Below, piece by piece: positions 35,793 to 43,102 of a stretch of DNA of 64,000 nucleotides; position 1 is the first letter of the stretch, and each line of letters opens with the position of its first letter. Made by a program: the position numbers and the translations under genes. The notes below the pieces were generated by a model that searched no databases, was not told where the DNA came from, and saw only the letters and a program-made list of their open reading frames with translations. Location of the stretch: assembly GCF_036226605.1 (NCBI RefSeq), contig NZ_CP109000.1:6072501-6136500 (forward strand), written 5' to 3'. Origin of the DNA: Streptomyces sp. NBC_00704 (lineage in GTDB: Bacteria; Actinomycetota; Actinomycetes; Streptomycetales; Streptomycetaceae).

Positions 35793-36694
35793 TCGCTGAC
35801 TCCTCTCCCGCCGGGCGCCTGGAGCGCGCCCTGGCCAGCCTGCGCGGCCTCGCCGTGGGCGACGCACTGGGCTCCCAGTTCTTCGTGCCGGTGAACTATC
35901 CGCTGTTGCAGCGCCGCGAGCTGCCGCCCGGCCCCTGGCAGTGGACCGACGACACCGAGATGGCCTGCTCGGTGGTGGCCGTCCTCGCCGCGCACCATCG
36001 CATCGACCAGGACGCGCTGGCCCGGTCCTTCGCCGAGCACCACGACTTCGACCGCGGCTACGGCCCCGCCGTCAACCGCCTGCTCAGACTGGTCAGAGAG
36101 GGCGACGACTGGCGGGAACTGTCGTCCGCCCTCTTCAACGGGCAGGGATCGTGGGGCAACGGCGCCGCCATGCGGATCGCCCCCCTCGGCGCCTGGTACG
36201 CGGACGACCCCGAGCAGGCGACCCACCAGGCGGAGATCTCCTCCTACCCCACGCATCAGCACCGGGAGGCCGTGGTGGGGGCCATGGCCGTAGCCGCGGC
36301 CGCCGCGCTGGCGGGCGCTCCGGGCGGATCTCCCTCCGCCGAGGCGCTGCTGGACGGCGTCATCGCCCTGGTTCCCAAAAGCGCCGTTCGCGCGGGACTG
36401 GGGCGCGCCCGGGACATGCTCGACTACGCGGACGCGGCCACCGTGGCGGCCGTCCTGGGCTGCGGCAGACGCACGTCGGCCCATGACACCGTGCCGTTCG
36501 CGCTGTGGTCGGCCGCACGGGCCCTGACCGACTACGAGACGGCCTTCTGGACGACCGCGCAGGTCGGCGGGGACGTGGACACCACGTGCGCCATCGTCGG
36601 CGGGGTGCTCGCCGCGGGCAAGGCCGGGGGGCCGCCCGTCGCGTGGACACGGCAGGTGGAGGACCTGCCGGAGTGGCTGTCCGCCTCCCGGTGA
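35789..36694 (+). CDS. ADP-ribosylglycohydrolase (ARH/DraG) family protein
   Basis: A 301-residue dinuclear-metal hydrolase. Metal ligands are in QWTDDTEMACSVV (residues about 51-63) and GGDVDTTCAIVGGVLAA (about 252-268). The opening LRGLAVGDALGSQFF is family-typical. Members remove ADP-ribose from proteins or hydrolyse related compounds. ATG at 35789 overlaps the phosphatase stop (ATGA). No ADP-ribosyltransferase gene was recognised in the window. Confidence 0.93.
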   Translation: MIADSSPAGRLERALASLRGLAVGDALGSQFFVPVNYPLLQRRELPPGPWQWTDDTEMACSVVAVLAAHHRIDQDALARSFAEHHDFDRGYGPAVNRLLRLVREGDDWRELSSALFNGQGSWGNGAAMRIAPLGAWYADDPEQATHQAEISSYPTHQHREAVVGAMAVAAAAALAGAPGGSPSAEALLDGVIALVPKSAVRAGLGRARDMLDYADAATVAAVLGCGRRTSAHDTVPFALWSAARALTDYETAFWTTAQVGGDVDTTCAIVGGVLAAGKAGGPPVAWTRQVEDLPEWLSASR

Positions 36695-37242
36695 GGCGAT
36701 GGCCGGGAGACTCGAAGGCCGGGAGACCCGAAGGCCGTGAGTTCACCGGCCGTTCGGAGCGACGGCCTTGGGGCGACGCCTCGTGCGCCGCGCGTGAGGA
36801 CGGGTACTGCCGATGACGGCGGCCGTTCGCGGGTGACCGGGCGGCTGGGGCGGGCCCCACGGAGCGCGAGAGGCGCACGGGAGGAGCACGGCGCGCCCTG
36901 CGCGGACCACTTCACCACATCGGCGTGCGAACTCTGCGTATTCGACGGGAACTCTGTGTGACAGCCGGGCGTTGTTCGGACGATCGCTGTGCGACGAATG
37001 CCCGCACAGCGGCCGGGGAGCGGGTCGACCGGAAACGCAGGGGGTGGGATGTGCGATACGGGCTGCCGATGATCGTGTCGTGGACGTCGTGGACGTCGTG
37101 GACGTCGTGGACGTCGTGGACGTCGTGGACGCGGCGGGTGCCGGGGGTGTGGACGGGCTGGACGGGCCGACCGGGGAGCGGGGGACGCGTCTCCACCGTG
37201 GCCGGTGGCGACACTCCGGGGTCGACCCGTGAAGCCGTGCGG
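36695..37242. other. Convergent intergenic region with two direct-repeat blocks
   Basis: This 548-base gap holds two 16-base direct repeats GGCCGGGAGACYCGAA (36701-36716, 36717-36732) with a third partial copy, and the 9-bp array at 37081-37134. Between them (36900-37000) the DNA is less G+C-rich. Open frames exist only because the repeats have no stops; no gene is credible. Confidence 0.6.
37081..37134 (+). repeat. 9-bp minisatellite TGGACGTCG, five perfect copies plus one
   Basis: Units at 37081, 37090, 37099, 37108 and 37117 are identical; a sixth (37126-37134) reads TGGACGCGG. Each unit contains the palindrome GACGTC. The array is intergenic, about 110 bases beyond the stop of the MFS gene. 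Confidence 0.95.
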
Positions 37243-38790
37243 TCAGCCCACCACAGGGGCCGCCGTGCCGGACAGCGCCTCAAGGTCGCTCTTGCGGACC
37301 CGGATCACGAACCAGGCGGTCGCCAGAGCGAGGACGGCCATGCCGGCGGCCGGCACGAAGGCCGAGGAGATGCCGTGGGCGAGCACCTCGTGCCCCCAGG
37401 GCGCGGGCAGTTGATGCGTCCGGGCGAACTCGGCCTTCTGTTCCGGCGATCCCTCTGCGAGGAACTTCGGCAGTTGCTTCTCGCCCTCGTCCTTGGCTGC
37501 CGTGCCGAAGACCGTCGTGAGGATGGACAGACCGAGCGAACCGCCCACCTGCTGCATGGCGTTGAGCAGACCGGAGGCGGCGCCGGCCTCGTGCGGCGCG
37601 ACCCCCGCCACCGCGGTGACCGTCGCCGTGACGAAGTTCAGTCCCATGCCGAAACCGAAAATCACCATCGGGCCGAGCACGCCGTTCACGTAGGAGCTGT
37701 CCGGGGTGATGAAGGCCTGCCAGGTGAGACCGGTCACGACGAGAGCGGTTCCGGCGACCATGAACGGCTTGGGGCCGAGGACCGGCAGGAACCGCTGCGA
37801 CAGACCCGCGCCGACGGCGATGGCGACCGTGACCGGGAGGAACGCGAGGCCGGCCTTGATGGGGCTGTAGCCCAGCACGTTCTGCACGAAGAGCACGATG
37901 TAGAAGAACATGCCGAACATGGCCGCGGCGAGGCTCAGCATGATCACGTACGTGCCGGCGCGGTTGCGGTCGGTGAACATCCTGAGCGGGGTGATCGGCT
38001 CCTTGGCGCGCCGCTCGGTGAACACGAAGGCGACCAGCAGGACCGCCGCGGCCGCGAAGGCGCCGAGCGTCAGCTCGTCCCGCCAGCCTTCCTCCGCCGC
38101 CCTGATGAAGGCGTAGACCAAGGAGGCCATACCGGTCGTGGAGGTCAGCGCGCCGGCGATGTCGAAGCGCCCGGGGTGGCGTTCGGACTCGTTGATGTAC
38201 ATCGGGGCGAGCGTGGCGATGAGTATCCCGATGGGCACGTTGACGAACAGCACCCAGCGCCAGTCGAGCCACTGGGTGAGCATGCCGCCGGCGAGCAGTC
38301 CGATGGCGCCGCCGCCCGCGGACACCGCGGCGAACACGCCGAAGGCCCGGTTGCGCTCGGGGCCTTCGGGGAACGTCGTGGTGATGAGCGCCAGCGACGT
38401 GGGCGAGGCGATGGCGCCTCCCATGCCCTGCAGCGCCCGCGCGGCCAGCAACTGCCACGGCTCCTGGGCCAGTCCGCCGAGCAGCGAGGCGAAGGTGAAG
38501 AGCAGGATGCCGGCCATGAACACCCGGCGTCGGCCGAGGATGTCGCCGGCGCGGGCGCCGAGCAGCAGCAGGCCGCCGAAAGTGAGCGTGTAGGCGCTGA
38601 CCACCCAGGTGAGGTCGGTGGTGCTGAACTTCAGCGCTCCTTGAATGTGCGGGAGCGCGATGTTCACAATCGTCGCGTCGAGTACCACCATGAGTTGGCA
38701 GGCTGCGATGACGGCGAGCGCGATGCCCGGGTGTCCCGCCCGCCGGGCGGTACCCGGTTTCTGGTCTTTGATCAACTGAGAGGTTGTCAC
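37243..38790 (-). CDS. MFS drug-efflux transporter, DHA2 (EmrB/QacA, 14-helix) family
   Basis: A 515-residue inner-membrane drug:H+ antiporter with about 14 predicted helices. Family motifs are LDATIVNIALPHIQ (helix 1), GARAGDILGRRRVFMAG (motif A), the helix-5 region AVSAGGGAIGLLAGGMLTQWLDWRWVLFVNVP (motif C and following), and GLLNAMQQVGGSLGLS in the C-terminal half. GTG at 38790 has GGGGGA upstream. It diverges from a TetR regulator gene; one of two identical operators lies 24 bases before its start. Substrates are not predictable. Confidence 0.93.
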   Translation of the reverse strand: MTTSQLIKDQKPGTARRAGHPGIALAVIAACQLMVVLDATIVNIALPHIQGALKFSTTDLTWVVSAYTLTFGGLLLLGARAGDILGRRRVFMAGILLFTFASLLGGLAQEPWQLLAARALQGMGGAIASPTSLALITTTFPEGPERNRAFGVFAAVSAGGGAIGLLAGGMLTQWLDWRWVLFVNVPIGILIATLAPMYINESERHPGRFDIAGALTSTTGMASLVYAFIRAAEEGWRDELTLGAFAAAAVLLVAFVFTERRAKEPITPLRMFTDRNRAGTYVIMLSLAAAMFGMFFYIVLFVQNVLGYSPIKAGLAFLPVTVAIAVGAGLSQRFLPVLGPKPFMVAGTALVVTGLTWQAFITPDSSYVNGVLGPMVIFGFGMGLNFVTATVTAVAGVAPHEAGAASGLLNAMQQVGGSLGLSILTTVFGTAAKDEGEKQLPKFLAEGSPEQKAEFARTHQLPAPWGHEVLAHGISSAFVPAAGMAVLALATAWFVIRVRKSDLEALSGTAAPVVG

Positions 38791-38813
38791 TGTGAGTCCC
38801 CCACAAAAGCGTT

Positions 38814-38833
38814 AGTGAACGATGGCGTTCACT
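38814..38833. promoter_or_regulatory. TetR operator 1 (MFS-proximal)
   Basis: AGTGAACG-ATGG-CGTTCACT is a perfect 8-4-8 inverted repeat located 24 bases before the MFS gene start, overlapping where its promoter should be. It is repeated exactly in its arms at 38862-38881. Confidence 0.85.
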
Positions 38834-38861
38834 GGCCCGTCAAAGGTAGTGAGTTCCTCGT

Positions 38862-38881
38862 AGTGAACGCAAGCGTTCACT
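38862..38881. promoter_or_regulatory. TetR operator 2 (regulator-proximal)
   Basis: AGTGAACG-CAAG-CGTTCACT has the same perfect arms as the copy at 38814-38833, centre-to-centre distance 48 bp. The pair in a divergent TetR/efflux spacer is the classic arrangement for joint repression released by a ligand. Confidence 0.85.
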
Positions 38882-38974
38882 TATGGCGGTTTCCCCCGGC
38901 GAGCCCCCCGCCGTTGCCGCCCTGGGCCTCTCGCCGCTCCCTCCCCGTTCTTTCTGCTCGCTGGAGACACTCAG

Positions 38975-39598
38975 ATGGTTACTTCGCGCTGGACGGCCGC
39001 CCCCGCTCAGGCGGCCTCCCCTCGCCGGCGCGGCGCCGTGCTCGAACGTGCGATTCTCGATGCCGCGCTGGAGCAGTTGGGCACGGTCGGCTGGAACGGC
39101 CTCACGATGGAGGGCGTCGCAGCCGGCGCCCAGACCGGCAAGGCCGCCGTCTACCGCCGCTGGTCCTCGAAGGAGGACCTCGTCGCCGAGGCCCTGCGGG
39201 CGGGGCTGCCGCGTCCGGACGGCGCACCGGACCGGGGGAGCGTGCGGGAGGACCTGCTGGCGCTGTGCCGTGACGCGCGCGACGCCATGTTCTCCCGCCC
39301 GGGCCTCGCGCTCCGCTCCGTGATTCACGAATGCGATCCGCATCAGGCGGAGCGCTTCCAGGTCCTGATCTTCGAAGGGGTCGTCGAACCGACGATCAGG
39401 CTCCTGCATGACGTCATCAGCAGGGGAATCCGGCGGGGTGAGGTCCGGTCCGACGCAGCGAACAGCTATGTCTTCGACGCCATGCCGGCCATGATGATGT
39501 ACCGCTCGAAAATAAGCGCCTGCGAATGGGAAGATCGCGAACTCGAGGAGATGGTGGACCGGCTCATGCTCCCCCTGCTCCGGCCGGACGCACCCTGA
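38975..39598 (+). CDS. TetR-family transcriptional regulator of the efflux gene
   Basis: A 207-residue regulator. The N-terminal helix-turn-helix spans residues about 20-68 (VLERAILDAALEQLG, MEGVAAGAQTGKAAVYRRWSSKEDLVAEAL). The C-terminal ligand-binding/dimerisation domain resembles TetR_C_11-like families. ATG at 38975 has CTGGAG upstream. Two 20-bp operators lie in the divergent spacer, so it is inferred to repress itself and the MFS pump until a pump substrate binds. Confidence 0.92.
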   Translation: MVTSRWTAAPAQAASPRRRGAVLERAILDAALEQLGTVGWNGLTMEGVAAGAQTGKAAVYRRWSSKEDLVAEALRAGLPRPDGAPDRGSVREDLLALCRDARDAMFSRPGLALRSVIHECDPHQAERFQVLIFEGVVEPTIRLLHDVISRGIRRGEVRSDAANSYVFDAMPAMMMYRSKISACEWEDRELEEMVDRLMLPLLRPDAP

Positions 39599-39690
39599 GC
39601 GCGACGCCGACGCCCGTGCCGTGGCCCGTGAGGGACGTGGACCGACCGGGGTGTCGCGAGGGGATCGAGGCGGCGTAACCTAAGGACGCC

Positions 39691-40392
39691 ATGCCGTACG
39701 AACCACCCACTCATACCGTCGAGCGCTCCCTTCGCGCCACGACCGGAGCCAAGGTCATCGCCGGCGTCGACGAGGTGGGCCGGGGTGCGTGGGCCGGGCC
39801 CGTGACCGTCTGCGCGGCCGTCACCGGACTCCGCCGACCGCCCGTCGGCCTCACCGACTCCAAGCTCCTCACCGTCAAGCGTCGCAACGAGCTGTCCGAG
39901 GAGCTGCTGAAGTGGGTGACGTCGTACGCCCTGGGGCACGCCTCGCCCGAGGAGATCGACGAACTCGGCATGACGGCCGCGCTGCGGCTCGCCGCCGGAC
40001 GTGCCCTGGAAGCGCTCCCGGTCCGCCCGGACGCGGTGATCCTCGACGGCAAGCACGACTACCTCGGCACCCCCTGGCGGGTCCGCACGGTGATCAAGGG
40101 TGATCAGTCGTGCGTGGCCGTCGCGGCGGCCTCGGTGATCGCCAAGGTCCGGCGCGACAAAATGATGGCCGAACTGGGTGCCGAGCATGCAGACTTCGGC
40201 TTTGCGGACAACGCCGGGTACCCGTCACCCGTGCACAAGGCCGCACTGGAGGAGCGGGGGCCCACCCCGTACCACCGATTGTCGTGGGCGTATCTTGATG
40301 CGCTGCCCCAGTGGCGGCACCTCAAGAAGGCCCGCAGCTGGGCGATCGGAAGCGCTCCGGAGGTCGAAGGTCAACTCGGCTTCGACTTCTGA
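39691..40392 (+). CDS. rnhB: Ribonuclease HII
   Basis: A 233-residue RNase HII that nicks 5' of ribonucleotides embedded in DNA. Catalytic residues are visible in IAGVDEVGRGAWAGPV (Asp, Glu), LDGKHDYL (Asp) and SVIAKVRRDKMM; DNA-binding GRG is present in the first motif. Its length is within the family range. AAGGA precedes the ATG at 39691. Confidence 0.96.
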   Translation: MPYEPPTHTVERSLRATTGAKVIAGVDEVGRGAWAGPVTVCAAVTGLRRPPVGLTDSKLLTVKRRNELSEELLKWVTSYALGHASPEEIDELGMTAALRLAAGRALEALPVRPDAVILDGKHDYLGTPWRVRTVIKGDQSCVAVAAASVIAKVRRDKMMAELGAEHADFGFADNAGYPSPVHKAALEERGPTPYHRLSWAYLDALPQWRHLKKARSWAIGSAPEVEGQLGFDF

Positions 40393-40460
40393 CCGTTCCG
40401 TTCGCACTGATGTGCCACCCGCTGGCGCGTGCCGCACCAACGTTTGATAGACAACAGCTC

Positions 40461-41096
40461 ATGCCTCTCATTCCCGAGGAGCCTCAGATTCACGAGAGTG
40501 CCCAGGGTCCCCGCGCCACTCCGGCCAGCGGCCGCACCGCGCCGACCCCTCGACCCGTACCCGGACCCCGTCCCGCGGCTCCGTCGCGTCCCGGTCGTCC
40601 CGGACCCCTCCGGCCCACGCCGCCGGCGCAACGCGCGCCGCGTGACACGGCCGCCAAGCCCGGGCCCACGGCCTCGGCCGCTCCCGCCGCCGCGCCCGCA
40701 CCGGCGGCGGCTCAGGTCCAGCTGATCCCGGCCTCGGCCGAGGGCGCGCTGGACGCCGCCGAGGAGGCCGTGGACCTCCTCCTGGACTCCGGGCGCGCTC
40801 CCGGTGACGTGCTGGTGATCACGACCGGCGAACGTCACCCGTGGGCCGCCCACGAGCTGTCCTTCGGCGAGGCGCCCTACTGGGCGCAGCACGACGCCGG
40901 GGACGACGTCTTCTACGCCGATGCCGCCGCGGTGGCCCGAGCGGGCGTGCGCCCGGTCGTCGTCGTCGCCGTCAACGGCGGACCCGACACCGTGGCAGCC
41001 ACCGTCCTGCCGCTGGCCCTGGCGCGCGCCTCGGCGCTGCTGATCGTCTGCGGCGACCCGCAGCAGATCAAAGGGGTGCTGGGCGCGGGCGTCTGA
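40461..41096 (+). CDS. Hypothetical protein with Pro/Ala-rich head and conserved C-terminal domain
   Basis: A 211-residue protein I cannot assign. Residues 1-85 are Pro/Arg/Ala-rich and disordered. Residues about 86-211 look folded and alternate strands and helices (VQLIPASAEGALDAAEEAVDLLLD, DVLVITTGERHPWAAHELSF, VVVVAVNG, ASALLIVCGDPQQIKGVLG), suggesting a Rossmann-like or P-loop-remnant alpha/beta fold. ATG at 40461 is taken as the start; the sequence before it is not family-like. It lies 68 bases downstream of rnhB. Confidence 0.75.
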   Translation: MPLIPEEPQIHESAQGPRATPASGRTAPTPRPVPGPRPAAPSRPGRPGPLRPTPPAQRAPRDTAAKPGPTASAAPAAAPAPAAAQVQLIPASAEGALDAAEEAVDLLLDSGRAPGDVLVITTGERHPWAAHELSFGEAPYWAQHDAGDDVFYADAAAVARAGVRPVVVVAVNGGPDTVAATVLPLALARASALLIVCGDPQQIKGVLGAGV

Positions 41097-41131
41097 GCCC
41101 CTCCCGGCAGGCCACGAGGTACAGAGCTCCT

Positions 41132-41163
41132 GAAGAGGCGTCGCAGATGCGCGGCGCCTCTTC
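41132..41163 (+). terminator. Likely terminator hairpin after the hypothetical gene
   Basis: GAAGAGGCG (41132-41140) pairs with CGCCTCTTC (41155-41163), and GC-rich loop bases can extend the stem. It lies 36 bases after the stop at 41096. Confidence 0.6.
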
Positions 41164-41240
41164 GGCGCGTCCCTCCGGTCGACCTTGACTGCCCCCTGTG
41201 ACTGTCGACGAGGGCTGTTGCCCGCGGGCTTGCTGAGCCG

Positions 41241-41690
41241 ATGTCCCGCCTTCGCATCGACAGGGTGAACGTCGACGCCACCGTCCACGACTGGCAGTAC
41301 GTCCACGATCTCGTCATCCCCACGCACCACCGATCGCTCGACGAGGTGCGCGAACGGTGCCGGCGCCATGTTTTCGAGGTCGCCCGTCTCGGCGAGACCC
41401 TGATCGGATGTACGACGGTCCGTCCGCCCACCGGCGAGACGCCCGTGGCGACCGTCATCGCCCGAGTCCTCCCCGGCCACCGTGGCCGGCAATTCGGTGC
41501 GGAACTCTATGAGCGTGGTCTCGCCGGGCGAGGCAGCTCGACGCCGCGGTCATCGAGACGGTGGTACCGGCATCCAACACGGACGGCCTCCGCTTCGCGC
41601 GGAAGCGCGGCAGCGCGGCTTCGTGGAGATCGACGAGTATCTGTTGCCGGGCGAGACGATTCCCGGGATCGATCTCCGCCTGAGGGACGA
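41241..41690 (+). pseudogene. GNAT acetyltransferase gene broken by two frameshifts
   Basis: The GNAT protein reads through three frames. Frame 1 covers MSRLRIDRVNVDATVHDWQ to the CoA motif VLPGHRGRQFGAELYERGL (41241 to about 41525). Frame 2 resumes QLDAAVIETVVPASNTDGLRFARKR (41534 to about 41608). Frame 3 finishes GFVEIDEYLLPGETIPGIDLRLRDED (about 41617-41695), with its stop far downstream (41872-41874). The second break sits at a near-duplication of GCGCGGC. It is either a recent pseudogene or two sequencing errors; the residues are otherwise well conserved. Confidence 0.8.
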
Positions 41691-41920
41691 GGACGAGGTC
41701 CCGCATGGAATCAGGCGTCCGGTTTCGGGGCGTGCGCTTCGGGCTGGGCGCCCGTCCCGTGCGCGGACCGCTCGCCCGACGTGCCATGCGCTCAACGGTC
41801 CCAAGCGCCGAACGTGCCACGCGTCTAACCCTCCGAGGCCCCAACCGTCCGACGTGCCCGGTCGGTTGGGGTGAGGCGACGGCCGAGTCCTCGGTTGCCG
41901 GGCGCTCGTCGGTCAGCCGG

Positions 41921-42541
41921 TCACCGGGCGGCCGCGCGACGCATCACCTCGGAGGCGGAGCCGCCGGTCCGCGGGAGCGGCGGCGGAGCCTCGGACAGGG
42001 CGAAGGGCTCCGGAACCGAATCCGCGTTGGGCCGCCGTCCGCCGCGTCCCTCGCCGAGGACCTGCCAGCCGTCCCGGGTCAGCGTGATGTACGCCCCGCA
42101 GCGCAGACCGTGCAGCGTGCAGGCGTCCCGAAGGCCCCACATCCACGCCCCGTCCTCCTCCGTCCAGCGCGCGTCGCCGTCACGGCAGTAGAGCAGCACG
42201 GCCGTACGCACCGGGGTACGCAGGCGAAGGTCGTGAGGTATGACCCGGCGTAGCTGGGCGAGCAGGGCGTTGCGGAACACCCAGCCGTCACTCGAGGCCT
42301 GGCGTCGGGTGAACGAAGCGCTGGCCCGCACCCGCTCCTCCGGGTCGAGGACCGCCACGATCGCCGTGGTCGGCCGCGGCCGATGTCGCGAGTGCAGTCC
42401 GCTGACGACTTCCCGCGGGTTGCGCAGCAGGGGTATCCCGGCCGCGGCCCACTCGGCAGGCTCGAGCAAGCGGCTGGCGGAGGTGGCGGACGTGGACGTC
42501 GACAACGATGCCGCCGAGGACGGAGCGAATCCGAAGGTCAC
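41921..42541 (-). CDS. Conserved-looking hypothetical protein
   Basis: A 206-residue protein I do not recognise by family name. It contains AEWAAAGIPLLRNPREVVSGLHSRH, TAIVAVLDPEERVRASASFTR, NALLAQLRRVIPHDLRLRTPVRTAVLLYCRDGDARWTEEDGAW (split here as consecutive segments) and ACTLHGLRCGAYITLTRDGWQVLGEG, indicating a compact alpha/beta domain. The Gly/Pro tail is disordered. GTG at 42541 has a strong GGGAGG six to ten bases upstream, so it is preferred over a longer reading from 42682. From memory a similar gene precedes recQ in S. coelicolor. Confidence 0.7.
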   Translation of the reverse strand: MTFGFAPSSAASLSTSTSATSASRLLEPAEWAAAGIPLLRNPREVVSGLHSRHRPRPTTAIVAVLDPEERVRASASFTRRQASSDGWVFRNALLAQLRRVIPHDLRLRTPVRTAVLLYCRDGDARWTEEDGAWMWGLRDACTLHGLRCGAYITLTRDGWQVLGEGRGGRRPNADSVPEPFALSEAPPPLPRTGGSASEVMRRAAAR

Positions 42542-43102
42542 GATCCTCCCTTCGGCTACGGCCCACACTGCGGGCGGGTCGGATTCGGGGGAGCGCACGC
42601 CGCAGCAGAGCCCAACCGGACTACGGGCCGAGCCGTGCGGGGAGCGGACTTCAATTCTTCCTGCCGAACTTGGATGCGGCAACGAGCAATTGGGGCCACC
42701 GACCGGTATATGGCGGTGAGAGGCTTATATCCCTACCCAGTGTTTCGCCGGAGGATGCGCGAGTCGACGTTCAAGGCTTGTAGGTGCGTCCAGGACGGAA
42801 GATCCGACGCCGGCTCTCCCGCAGGGGCCGGGGACGCGGGCCCTTCCGTCACCCGGCGATGGGCTGCCGCGGCGGCCGCTCGAGCGTGATCCGGCGGTGG
42901 ATCGCCGGCCGTCGGTCGTCGGCTGTCGATCACCGGCCGTAGGTCGTCCGCGGCTATGGCGGCTGCCGACCGCCGCACGCAGTCCGCCTATGGGCGGGTC
43001 CGGGTGCTGGGCGCCAGCCGCCAGCCGCCGGGCGCCGGATGCGGATGTCCGGGCGCCCGGGCCACGGGTCGGCCTGTGGATCTGACGGTCGGCGTCTCGC
43101 CG
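42542..43102. other. Intergenic region between two minus-strand genes
   Basis: A 561-base stretch. A+T-enriched DNA at 42690-42740 (TATATGG and TTATATCC) probably carries the promoter of the gene at 41921-42541. A 21-base direct repeat of GATCNCCGGCCGTNGGTCGTC occurs at 42900-42920 and 42928-42948 (28-base period, two mismatches). No gene was seen. Confidence 0.5.

Noticed and set aside
37081..37134. Short regular repeats considered as a CRISPR array
   Set aside because: Units are 9 bp with no spacers, and no cas genes are nearby.
36912..37283. Minus-strand frame containing VHD repeats
   Set aside because: Produced by the 9-bp minisatellite; overlaps the MFS gene end and has no ribosome site.
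42508..42783. Plus-strand frame upstream of recQ
   Set aside because: No conserved motif, Arg/Ser-rich, overlaps the likely promoter of the minus-strand gene at 41921-42541.
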